Part shown: positions 55,722 to 63,753 of the stretch, piece by piece | Layout of the letters: each line of letters opens with the position of its first letter | Numbering within the stretch: position 1 is the first letter of the stretch | Source of the DNA: Arthrobacter sp. NIO-1057 | GTDB taxonomy: Bacteria > Actinomycetota > Actinomycetes > Actinomycetales > Micrococcaceae | Direction of reading: 5' to 3' | Assembly: GCF_900094805.1 (NCBI RefSeq) | Contig: NZ_FMAT01000007.1 | Span: 62,001 to 126,000 of the forward strand | Length of the DNA: 64,000 bases | Notes under the pieces: generated by a model | The model's input: the letters and a program-made list of their open reading frames with translations, nothing else | Databases searched by the model: none | What the model was told of the DNA's origin: nothing | Position numbers and translations under genes: made by a program

Positions 55722-56882
55722 TTAGTTGGTTTTTGCCTTGGCGTTCTTCGCCAAGATCAATTGTCGGGCTAGTTGTGAGAGCTGCACACCGGTGGCGGTC
55801 TCTCTAACCCCTTCATTACGGGAGGGAATGAAACCAAAGCCCAATTGGTAGGCCGGGTCGGCGAACGCGAGGGAAGAGTTTGCCCCGTCATGTCCATAGG
55901 CAAAGATGGATCCATAATTCACGCGGGCCGTGGCTTTCATGAATCCTAGGGCGAAGGCCTGCAACAAACCATTGGTTCGATCGTGGCCGTAAACCAATTC
56001 GGTAGAAACCCGAGACCAGGTATCTTCGCTGAGGAAACCGCCGGTGGCTCCGAGTGCCGGAACAGCTCCGAAGGAGGCTGCGTACATCCCGGCCAAGCCT
56101 TGAGCATTGGCGACGCCACCCATGGACGCCGGACCAAGTTCGCGCACCTGCGCGGCATTGGCCAGTTCGTGCCAGTTATATACCGGGCCATCTGCTAGGG
56201 CGAATCCCGAGGCGGAGTTCACGGCCAGGCCACCTGGCGAGAATGGATCAAAGAATTCGGTGGACGCCTCTAGGGCCGGGAGCACGTCGCGATAGCGCGG
56301 TTCCAGGGCCGGGTCTTGACCGACATATACGTCAACGCCCAATGGTTTACGGATGCGCTCTTCAAAAACTTCTTGGAGTTCTTTGCCGGTGACTCGGCGG
56401 ACCAGTTCTTCCATTAATACGCCCATGGTGATGGCGTGGTAGCCGACAATGTTTTGGCCCAATGGCCAGATGCTTGGCATGGAGGCCAGGACCTTGGCGT
56501 ATTCAGACGAGTTCAGCAATACCTCGCTAGGAACTCCCCCGGGAACTCCAAGGACACCGGCTTGGTGACTGAGGACTTCACCGACGCTCAGTGTGCTCTT
56601 GCCGGAGGCACCAAATTCGGGCCAGTAGGTCACCATCGGTGCGTTGGGATCAATCAGACCATCTTGGACCAGCAGGGCGATGACCAATGCGCTCAGCCCC
56701 TTGGTGCAGGAGAAGACGCAGGTCAGGGAATCTGCAGCAAGGTGTTCCCCCACACAGTGGCTGAGGACTAGTTCGCCTCGGTGATATACGGCCAGCTGCG
56801 CCGAATAGTCTTCTTCTTCGGCGGCTCGTGCTTCCAGAGCCTGAGCCAATGGTGCGAAATCTTCGCTGATCACCGAGTCCAT
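55722..56882 (-). CDS. beta-lactamase-fold serine hydrolase (EstB-like)
   Basis: 386-residue serine hydrolase of the class C/EstB group. The SxxK motif is S58-C-T-K61 in CVFSCTKGLSALV; the Tyr motif is in NIVGYHAITMGVLMEELVRRVTG; FMKATARVNYGSIFAYGHDGANSSLAF gives the third motif. No signal peptide, so an intracellular esterase is more likely than a penicillin-binding enzyme. ATG at 56882 is preferred because AAGGA sits five bases upstream and overlaps the earlier ATG at 56888. Confidence 0.88.
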   Translation of the reverse strand: MDSVISEDFAPLAQALEARAAEEEDYSAQLAVYHRGELVLSHCVGEHLAADSLTCVFSCTKGLSALVIALLVQDGLIDPNAPMVTYWPEFGASGKSTLSVGEVLSHQAGVLGVPGGVPSEVLLNSSEYAKVLASMPSIWPLGQNIVGYHAITMGVLMEELVRRVTGKELQEVFEERIRKPLGVDVYVGQDPALEPRYRDVLPALEASTEFFDPFSPGGLAVNSASGFALADGPVYNWHELANAAQVRELGPASMGGVANAQGLAGMYAASFGAVPALGATGGFLSEDTWSRVSTELVYGHDRTNGLLQAFALGFMKATARVNYGSIFAYGHDGANSSLAFADPAYQLGFGFIPSRNEGVRETATGVQLSQLARQLILAKNAKAKTN

Positions 56883-57145
56883 GTACATCCTTAAACCGCT
56901 TGTCCCTTTTCAACTAACCCTAGTCGGATTCACCATGATTCTCGATGGACGCGCCTTGACACGCGTTTGGGAATATCCGTACGTCAAGTCACAGGTTCAG
57001 ATGCCAAATACCGTTCATCGTTCATTCACTACCGCTGAATCTGCAAGTCTGTGAGCCAGCCTGGTAGGCGGTTTGCCGACCTCGAACGCAACCACTAAGT
57101 TTGTCATGCTTGCCACCAATATTTGAAGGAGATGAACTCGATCGC

Positions 57146-58597
57146 ATGACTGTGGATAGTGACACGCCGGTACCCCCGAGCCAGGATTCAGAACTCAAGC
57201 GGGTGATCGGCCCAAAGCTGCTGCTATTCCTCATCATGGGCGATATCGTCGGCGCAGGAATTTTTGCCATCACCGGCAAGGTTGCCGGACAGGTTGGCGG
57301 GGCTGCTTGGCTACCGTTCTTGGTGGCATTCGCCATTGCCACCCTCACCGCGTTCAGCTATTTGGAGCTGGTGACTAAGTACCCTCATGCCGCTGGCGCA
57401 GCACTGTATGTGCATAAGGCCTTCGGCGTCCACTTCGTCACCTTTATCGTGGCCTTTACCGTTGCCTGTTCTGGCATTACCAGTGCCGCCACGTCAGCGA
57501 CGCTGGTGGGACAAAACCTCTTGATTGGCTTCGGCCAGTTCATTGATGGTGTGCCGACCACTCCGCAGGCCGGCATGTGGGCAGCGATTGCCATCATCGT
57601 GATCCTCGCGTTGATCAATCTGCGCGGTGTTGGTGAGAGCGTGAAGTTCAACCTGGTGCTGACCATGGTTTCGCTGGCCATCATGGCCGTGATCATCGGT
57701 ATCGGTTTCGCTGTCATTGCCTCGGGCCAGGGCGATGTAAGTCGTCTGGTGGTCTTTGAAACTCCCTCGGATCGCGGTATTTTCGCGGCGGTGACCATGG
57801 GTACCGCTATTGCGTTCTTCGCCATGGTGGGCTTCGAAGACTCGGTCAACCTGGTTGAAGAGACGAAGAACCCGAATAAGATCTTCCCGAAGATCATGCT
57901 CATTGGTCTGGGCTTGTGTGCGGTGATTTACATGCTGGTGGCCATCACGGTCATCCTGGTCATCCCTACCGGCGACTTGCTCAACCCAAAGAACCCGGAT
58001 GCTGGCATCCTGTTGGACGTGGTGCGCATCGGCGCACCGAACATTCCTATCGATACCATCTTCCCGTTTGTCACTGTCTTCGCGGTGGTCAATACCGCGC
58101 TGATGAACATGCTGATGGCAAGCCGCTTGCTTTACGGTATGGCACGTCAAGGCGTGCTGCCACAGTTCTTGGGTAAGGTGCACTCTACCCGTCGCTCCCC
58201 TTGGGTAGCGATCTTGTTCAGCACGGCACTGGCAATCGCCTTGGTTGCCTATGTGAACCTCGATAGTGAGAACGGTATTGTCGGCTCACTCGGTGGCACC
58301 ACGGCATTGTTGCTCCTCTGCGTCTTCGCGGTAGTGAACGTGTCATTGCTGGTTCTTCGCCGCGAAAAGGCCCCAGCAGATGCTTTCCGTGCGCCGACGA
58401 TCATCCCGATTCTAGGTGTCGTCTTCTGCTTGTTCCTTGCCGGACCGTGGGCTCGTTCTCGCGCCGACTGGGTGCAGTATGAGATCGCTGGCCTACTGCT
58501 GCTCATCGGTGTGGCGCTCTGGGCATTGACGTGGCTGATCAACCGCATCAATTACAAGAAGGGCATCATTGAGACTCGCCCTGGTGACTACAAATAA
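57146..58597 (+). CDS. APC-family amino acid permease
   Basis: 483-residue transporter with about twelve to thirteen membrane segments. The APC core is GPKLLLFLIMGDIVGAGIFAITGKVAGQVGGAAW, and TM6 is followed by GFEDSVNLVEETKNPNKIFPKI. Pattern nearest to cationic/neutral amino acid permeases of the YfnA/CAT type. AAGGAG lies 14 bases before the ATG, unusually far. Between them is a five-codon ORF (57132-57149, MNSIA) whose TGA overlaps the ATG, which may affect initiation. Ligand unknown. Confidence 0.88.
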   Translation: MTVDSDTPVPPSQDSELKRVIGPKLLLFLIMGDIVGAGIFAITGKVAGQVGGAAWLPFLVAFAIATLTAFSYLELVTKYPHAAGAALYVHKAFGVHFVTFIVAFTVACSGITSAATSATLVGQNLLIGFGQFIDGVPTTPQAGMWAAIAIIVILALINLRGVGESVKFNLVLTMVSLAIMAVIIGIGFAVIASGQGDVSRLVVFETPSDRGIFAAVTMGTAIAFFAMVGFEDSVNLVEETKNPNKIFPKIMLIGLGLCAVIYMLVAITVILVIPTGDLLNPKNPDAGILLDVVRIGAPNIPIDTIFPFVTVFAVVNTALMNMLMASRLLYGMARQGVLPQFLGKVHSTRRSPWVAILFSTALAIALVAYVNLDSENGIVGSLGGTTALLLLCVFAVVNVSLLVLRREKAPADAFRAPTIIPILGVVFCLFLAGPWARSRADWVQYEIAGLLLLIGVALWALTWLINRINYKKGIIETRPGDYK

Positions 58598-58607
58598 TTA
58601 GTCGCTA

Positions 58608-58654
58608 AAAACGCTACGGTCCACCAAGATAATCTTGGTGGACCGTAGCGTTTT
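58608..58654. terminator. bidirectional intrinsic terminator
   Basis: Arms of about 22 pairs, AAAACGCTACGGTCCACCAA against TTGGTGGACCGTAGCGTTTT, with a very short loop around 58631; ends in TTTT. Lies between the convergent permease and RNase H genes. Confidence 0.93.
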
Positions 58655-58677
58655 AACAGCAATTCAGTTCTTGAGCT

Positions 58678-59574
58678 TTACACCGTGCGCTCGATGGTTT
58701 CCTGTCGGAAGCGAAGTTTCCACTCGCCCTGGCCTTGCTGCCACCAGGAGGAGACCACGAGTACTTCGGAGTCGGCTGGTTTCATCCGGTAGGCCAATAA
58801 CACCATGTCTTCGCTGATCTGGCGGGTGGCTAAAACCTGCATCTGCCCGGTGGCCGGCAGCGCGGATCCACTCTCCAGCAACCTGCCAATGCTGGCAACA
58901 TCCAGTAGTCCACCATCTCTGCTGACTTCTTGATAGCTCGGGTGTAGGAAGTCTTTAAGCTCGGTGAAACTGGTTCGGATTTGTTGGTCTAGGAATCCGC
59001 GTTCTAGTTCATACACGGTGGCTGCGAAGTCAGTAGTCTGCGCAGGGGCAGCTGGCGTAGCTACGGGTTTCACTGTTTCTTCTTCGACGGGTGCGGCAGA
59101 TCCAGTGCCACCGGTATAACCCGGGCCAGCATCTGGGGTGGTGCCTTGCTGGTGCGCGGTGGCTGCCGCACGCGCATGGTCGTCTGCAGCTTCGTTCAAG
59201 TCATGGCCGGCATGGCCTTTGACCCATTCAAAACTGTATTTTCGTCCTTGAATCGCCGCATCAAGTTCTTTGAGAATGTCTTGGTTGAGGACTTGCTTGC
59301 CGTCGGCTTTTTTCCAGCCGCGCTTTTTCCATCCTGGCATCCATTTGCTGATGCAATTAATCGCATACTGCGAATCACAGAGGATCTTGAGCTCTTCTTC
59401 CGGCAGGTGCTCGGTGGCACGAAAGAGTTCTAAGACGGCTTGGAGCTCGCCCATATTGTTGGTTCCATGGTCCCAACCGCCGGCGGCCCAATTCTCTTCA
59501 TCCACGTACCAAGCCCAACCGGCTGGCCCGGGATTGCCCAGTGCGGATCCATCTGCAGCAGCAATGATCGTCAT
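58678..59574 (-). CDS. rnhA: ribonuclease HI fused to a C-terminal NTF2-like domain
   Basis: 298-residue protein. Residues 1-140 are RNase HI: D8 (AAADGSALGNPGP), E43 (GELQAV), D67 (CDSQYA), H124 (KGHAGH) and D131 (NEAADDHA), so the DEDD active site is intact for cutting RNA in RNA:DNA hybrids. After a Pro/Ala-rich linker (about 145-180) residues 182-298 resemble a DUF4440/NTF2-like fold (VYELERGFLDQQIRTSFTELKDFLHPSYQEVSRDGG and the final RFRQETIERT). The extra domain is found in some actinobacterial RNases H; its role is unknown. Confidence 0.9.
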   Translation of the reverse strand: MTIIAAADGSALGNPGPAGWAWYVDEENWAAGGWDHGTNNMGELQAVLELFRATEHLPEEELKILCDSQYAINCISKWMPGWKKRGWKKADGKQVLNQDILKELDAAIQGRKYSFEWVKGHAGHDLNEAADDHARAAATAHQQGTTPDAGPGYTGGTGSAAPVEEETVKPVATPAAPAQTTDFAATVYELERGFLDQQIRTSFTELKDFLHPSYQEVSRDGGLLDVASIGRLLESGSALPATGQMQVLATRQISEDMVLLAYRMKPADSEVLVVSSWWQQGQGEWKLRFRQETIERTV

Positions 59575-59690
59575 AGTTTAATCCTGCCACGCCAGTACCC
59601 CAGGCGCAGTTCTAGCTCCTGGCTATGTCGCTGTCAGTTCTATGGCATTGTTCGCATTTGATTAGGTAGCACTGTGGTTACCATGGGGGT

Positions 59691-59999
59691 GTGAAGAAAA
59701 TCTTGCCATTCCTGGCCATTACTTCCTTGCTTTTACTCAGTGGCTGTTCTGCACCGTCCACGGATACCCTGCGGGAACAAGATCCCGAAGGTTATGCGGC
59801 CTGCATTCATTTTGGCGGAGGATTAGATGCTCCCGAGGGTATCGGCGAGACGAACATGCTTAAGGCAGCGCAGCATGGTTCGCAATCGAGCACCGAACAG
59901 ATTAGTGAAGCGGTTACTACCCAGGAGTCGAAAACCCCTGAGATCACGGATCTTGAAGCGTTCAAGACTGCTTGCGAGGCTCAGGGGTTTGACTTTTAG
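59691..59999 (+). CDS. small lipoprotein
   Basis: 102-residue secreted lipoprotein with a GTG start; GGGGGT precedes it. The signal peptide KKILPFLAITSLLLLSGC has lipobox LSGC, and two further Cys (in YAACIHF and TACEAQGF) may form a disulfide in the mature part. No family recognised. It sits alone between RNase H and the convergent hydroquinone reductase-like gene. Confidence 0.8.
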   Translation: MKKILPFLAITSLLLLSGCSAPSTDTLREQDPEGYAACIHFGGGLDAPEGIGETNMLKAAQHGSQSSTEQISEAVTTQESKTPEITDLEAFKTACEAQGFDF

Positions 60000-60008
60000 T
60001 TCACTAGC

Positions 60009-61118
60009 TTAGACCGGATACATCGGGTTATGTCCGGTGGCTACGCGCTCTTCGGGGCGTACCTCATCTGGTGCGGTGCCATCTAGCCATGGACCACTCT
60101 CGGCCATATGTTCCCGCTGCGGCGCTTCGAGCCAGTTTTCCAGTGCTGGTCCTTGCGGGATGATTTGAGTTGGGTTGATGTCTTCGTGGACCACATAGTA
60201 GTGCGCCTTGATTTGCTCAAAGTCGATGGTGTCACCAAAGCCGGGCATTTGGAACAAATCGCGGGCATAGCCCCAGAGGTTAGGCATCTCAATGAGCTTG
60301 TTTCGGTTGGTTTTGAAGTGCCCGTGATACACCGGATCAAATCGCACCAGGGTGGTAAAGAGTCTGACATCGGCTTCAGTGATGTGATCTCCCATGAGGA
60401 ATCGACGTGTGGATAGTCGCTCTTCAAGGAAATCTAGGGTGGTAAACAAGCGCTGGTAGGCGTCGTTGTAGGCCTTTTGGTCACCGGCAAAACCTGCGCG
60501 ATATACGCCGTTATTGACCTCGGTAAAGATGCGCTTGATCAGTGGCAGCATTTCTTCTAGCTGATCCTGCGGAATCAGGTTTGGTGCGCCATCGCGATGG
60601 AACTCTTTCCATTGGGTGGATAGGTCCCAAGTGATTTGTGGGTAATCGTTGGTGACCACAGCCCCGGTGGGAATATCAACGATGGCCGGTACGGTGATGC
60701 CTCGTGGGTAGTCGGCAAAACGCTTAAAGTAGTTCTCTTGAATCCGTTCGGTTCCCAGCACCGGGTCTTTCCCGTCAGGATCCAAATCAAAGGTCCAGCT
60801 GCGCGAGTCATGGGTGGGCCCGGGCAGGCCGACAGACAGCGCGTCTTCAAGACCCAGCAGGCGTCGAACAATTAGGGTGCGGTTAGCCCAGGGGCAAGCG
60901 CGTGCTGCAACAAGTCGGTAACGTCCTGTTTCTACTGGCCAGAGCGTAGCTCCTTGTGAGATACCAGCTTGAGGGTGACCGATCTTGCTGTCATTGTGTT
61001 CATTACTGTAACTGGCCGGGTTGGTGTCCGCGACAATCCGATCTTGGATGTAATTAGTATCCCGGGTGAATTCTCCGCCGGTGACATAGGCACCCTTGGT
61101 TGAATATTCCTCGCTCAT
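60009..61118 (-). CDS. glutathionyl-hydroquinone reductase-like (Xi-class GST) protein
   Basis: 369-residue Xi-class glutathione-transferase-fold enzyme. The N-terminal thioredoxin-like domain has the catalytic Cys C75 in RACPWANRTLIVRRLLGLE, and the C-terminal helical domain has YRAGFAGDQKAYNDAYQRLFTTLDFLEERL, as in PcpF/YqjG/ECM4. The family reduces glutathionyl-hydroquinones. Actinobacteria of this type use mycothiol, so the natural partner here is probably a mycothiol conjugate. ATG at 61118 follows GGAGGG. A MarR regulator diverges with a palindrome between them. Confidence 0.92.
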   Translation of the reverse strand: MSEEYSTKGAYVTGGEFTRDTNYIQDRIVADTNPASYSNEHNDSKIGHPQAGISQGATLWPVETGRYRLVAARACPWANRTLIVRRLLGLEDALSVGLPGPTHDSRSWTFDLDPDGKDPVLGTERIQENYFKRFADYPRGITVPAIVDIPTGAVVTNDYPQITWDLSTQWKEFHRDGAPNLIPQDQLEEMLPLIKRIFTEVNNGVYRAGFAGDQKAYNDAYQRLFTTLDFLEERLSTRRFLMGDHITEADVRLFTTLVRFDPVYHGHFKTNRNKLIEMPNLWGYARDLFQMPGFGDTIDFEQIKAHYYVVHEDINPTQIIPQGPALENWLEAPQREHMAESGPWLDGTAPDEVRPEERVATGHNPMYPV

Positions 61119-61275
61119 TCTTTCCCTCCAAAATCCGTGGTGCCGAACAGTGTTGCGCTCCAACACGAGCCTATGACAACTGGCAGTCGTTGAACATGGC
61201 AACTCGAACAACAATCTGATTGACACGTCACCTTATATTGCAAAATTAAACTTTACACGAGATGATTGATGCGTC

Positions 61276-61290
61276 AACAAAATTTGTTGG
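61276..61290. promoter_or_regulatory. candidate MarR operator
   Basis: Perfect palindrome CAACAAA-A-TTTGTTG, 33 bases before the MarR gene and about 160 bases from the divergent reductase start. A smaller TTGA-TGCG-TCAA inverted repeat overlaps its left edge (61267-61278). Typical size and placement for MarR autoregulation and control of the neighbour. Confidence 0.6.
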
Positions 61291-61322
61291 GCCGCAAATT
61301 CCGCAAAGGGTGAGAGTAGAAA

Positions 61323-61808
61323 ATGACGAGCGATGAGACCCGCTGGCTAACTCAGAGCGAGCAGGACCTCTGGCGTACGATCCGTGAGTTCCTCTGGCAA
61401 TTTCCTAGCGCCATGGATCGACAGTTGGTACGCGACTCTCAAATGCAGTCCGGTGAATACTCAGTCTTGGCCGTACTTTCCGAAGCAGCTACTCCTAGTT
61501 TACGTCCCGCCGATGTTGCCGAGGAACTGCGCTGGGACCGCTCACGCCTCTCCCACCTCTTACGTCGCATGGAAGCAAAGGGACTAATCAGCCGTTGCTC
61601 CGATGAAACCGATCGCCGAGGCCATCAAATCGCACTGACCGAACTCGGGCAGGAAACCATCGGGAATGCTGCGCCGAGTCATGTGACTTTTGTGCGTGAA
61701 ACCCTCTTTGATTCACTGAATGCCACGGAACGTCGTGCACTAGAAACCGCGTTGCCTAAAATTCTTGAATCAATTGAACAACAGGGCCTGAAAGACTCAA
61801 GCTGCTAG
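61323..61808 (+). CDS. MarR-family regulator
   Basis: 161-residue winged-helix regulator; HTH and wing read LRPADVAEELRWDRSRLSHLLRRMEAKGLISRCSDETDRRGHQIALTE. Two Cys, one at the wing and one as the last residue, could make it sensitive to quinones or oxidants, as known for YodB/QsrR-like regulators. It diverges from the hydroquinone reductase-like gene. Its TAG stop overlaps the TAG of the convergent exporter within one CTAG. Confidence 0.9.
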   Translation: MTSDETRWLTQSEQDLWRTIREFLWQFPSAMDRQLVRDSQMQSGEYSVLAVLSEAATPSLRPADVAEELRWDRSRLSHLLRRMEAKGLISRCSDETDRRGHQIALTELGQETIGNAAPSHVTFVRETLFDSLNATERRALETALPKILESIEQQGLKDSSC

Positions 61809-63652
61809 CTGGCGCGTACGGCCAACTCGCTATTTTGAACCAATCGCCAGAAGCGACCGCCGAGAGCCACTAATTCATCATAGGTTCCAGCTTCAGCAAT
61901 TTTCCCATCTTCCAGCACCACAATGTGATCAGCTCGCATCACCGTGCTCAATCGGTGCGCAATCAACAGTGTCGTACGGCCCACCGCCAACTCGTCCAAC
62001 GCTTGCTGTACCAGGGCCTCGGTGACCGTATCCAAAGCGCTGGTAGCTTCATCGAGCACCAAGACCTTTGGTTCACGCAGCATGGTACGGGCGATAGCCA
62101 GGCGCTGTTGTTCGCCACCGGAGAATCGGTGACCTCGTTGCCCCACTTCGGTTTCTAAGCCGAGCGGCAAGCTACGAATGAGATCGGCAATTTGCGCAGC
62201 TTCTAGGGCTCGCCATAATTGCTCTTCTGTCGCTTCGGGGGCAGCCCACAAGAGGTTAGCCCGGACGGTGTCGTGCAAGAGGTAGCTCTCTTGGGCCACC
62301 ACAGAAACCGCGCTCGCAATTCCTTGCGGGTCATAGTCTTTCAGGTCGATGCCATCGAGCAGCACCTGCCCCGAGGTAGGATCCAACAATCGTGGCAGGA
62401 GCAATCCGAGCGTTGATTTTCCAGAACCGGTGGCACCAACGACGGCAGTCATCGTGCCAGCTGGCAGCCGTAGGTTCAGCTTCTCCAAAGTCGACTTGGT
62501 TGCTTGCGGGTAGCGGAAGCTCACCTCACGCAATTCAACTTCACCGCTGATGCGAACGGGATCGACCTTCACCGGGTTACTAGCCACCGGAAGTTCTTGT
62601 TCCGTGTCGAGGTATTCGAAAACGCGGCTAAACAGCGCCATCGCAGAGACCCACTGCACCGAAAGCTGCATAAGTCCCATCACCGGGCGGAAGATTCCTG
62701 CCTGCAGGCCGGTAAAGGCCACCAGCGTACCGATGCTCATCCCGTCTCCGGTAACAGGGAGTCCAGCTGCCAAATACAACACCGCGGGTATGGCAGCGAA
62801 GATGATACTCATCGTGGCCATGCGCCAGCGTCCGGCCAGCGCACTTTTCATTTCAAGGTCAATGAGCTTGTGGCTAGATTCGGTAAAGGCTTGAGCATCC
62901 GCCGGACCGGTACCCATCACCTTGGACAGGCGAACCCCGGAAATACTCAGGCGTTCTTCGATCAGAGATGTCAGATTCGACATCTCTCGCTGACGCTTGC
63001 CGGTCACAGCACGTCGTAGCTTTGCTGTCTGCTTGGCCAATAAGATGGCCGGCGGAAAGACGATCAGAGAGATCAGACTTAGTTTCCAGGAGATGGCCAC
63101 CATGGCAACTGCGGTAGCAACCACTGTAGTCAGGTTTGAAGCAATACTCGTTGCTGAATTGGTGATCACCGACTGCATCTGACCCACGTCATTAATCAGT
63201 CTCGACTGCACGTCTCCTGAGCGGGAGTTGGTAAAGAATCCGAGGGACTGTTTTTGCAGGTGAGTGAAGAGTCCAGTGCGCAGCCGGTGCATCACGCGTT
63301 GCCCCATTAAGGTGGCCCGCCATGTTTGCACAACCTCGAGTACCGCGGTGATCAAGGCGATGAGCACCAGTCCTCCGGCACCAGCGAGAAGTAGTTGGAT
63401 ATTGGAATGCGGGATGGCGTCATCAATAAGTTCACGAACAATGAAGGGCTGAGCTAGGCCAATAACCGAGGAAGCAACGATCAGCAGCATCACCGCGATG
63501 ACCGACCCTAAGTGAGGACGGAACAACGCTGCCACACGCCGTAGTGACACCGGATGCTCAGCAAGCCGCTGTTTGTCTTGCGCGGAATTTTTCATCCGCC
63601 CGCCGGCGGCGCCTGCACTGCCTGGGTGCACGGGCATTGGATTGACACTCAT
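61805..63652 (-). CDS. ABC exporter (fused permease-ATPase, multidrug type)
   Basis: 615-residue half-transporter: six membrane segments in about 30-340, then an ATPase with Walker A VGATGSGKSTL, signature FSGGEQQRLAIARTM, Walker B VLVLDEATSALD and switch His in LLIAHRLSTV. A homodimer would be functional, as no partner gene is adjacent. Strong GGGGGAGCT before the ATG. A MarR gene diverges upstream, a common arrangement for drug-inducible exporters. Confidence 0.92.
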   Translation of the reverse strand: MSVNPMPVHPGSAGAAGGRMKNSAQDKQRLAEHPVSLRRVAALFRPHLGSVIAVMLLIVASSVIGLAQPFIVRELIDDAIPHSNIQLLLAGAGGLVLIALITAVLEVVQTWRATLMGQRVMHRLRTGLFTHLQKQSLGFFTNSRSGDVQSRLINDVGQMQSVITNSATSIASNLTTVVATAVAMVAISWKLSLISLIVFPPAILLAKQTAKLRRAVTGKRQREMSNLTSLIEERLSISGVRLSKVMGTGPADAQAFTESSHKLIDLEMKSALAGRWRMATMSIIFAAIPAVLYLAAGLPVTGDGMSIGTLVAFTGLQAGIFRPVMGLMQLSVQWVSAMALFSRVFEYLDTEQELPVASNPVKVDPVRISGEVELREVSFRYPQATKSTLEKLNLRLPAGTMTAVVGATGSGKSTLGLLLPRLLDPTSGQVLLDGIDLKDYDPQGIASAVSVVAQESYLLHDTVRANLLWAAPEATEEQLWRALEAAQIADLIRSLPLGLETEVGQRGHRFSGGEQQRLAIARTMLREPKVLVLDEATSALDTVTEALVQQALDELAVGRTTLLIAHRLSTVMRADHIVVLEDGKIAEAGTYDELVALGGRFWRLVQNSELAVRAS

Positions 63653-63689
63653 AGCTCCCCCTTCGTCTTCTTTTCCTCAAAGAATAACA

Positions 63690-63700
63690 GAGGTTACCTC
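63690..63700. promoter_or_regulatory. palindrome in the exporter/MarR divergent region
   Basis: GAGGT-T-ACCTC, a perfect 5-1-5 inverted repeat 38 bases upstream of the exporter start; a candidate regulator site distinct from the one at 63724. Confidence 0.35.
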
Positions 63701-63716
63701 ACTATGTGGTTCCATC

Positions 63717-63746
63717 TTGAAATTGTTCTGAAGAACACACTATTCT
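63717..63746 (+). promoter_or_regulatory. promoter of the right-end MarR gene with internal operator
   Basis: TTGAAA (63717-63722) and TATTCT (63741-63746) with an 18-base spacer; the spacer contains the perfect inverted repeat TGTTCT-GA-AGAACA (63724-63737). The predicted RNA start falls at about 63753-63754, the A of the ATG, so the transcript is probably leaderless, which fits the absence of a ribosome-binding site. Confidence 0.6.
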
Positions 63747-63753
63747 TAAACCC

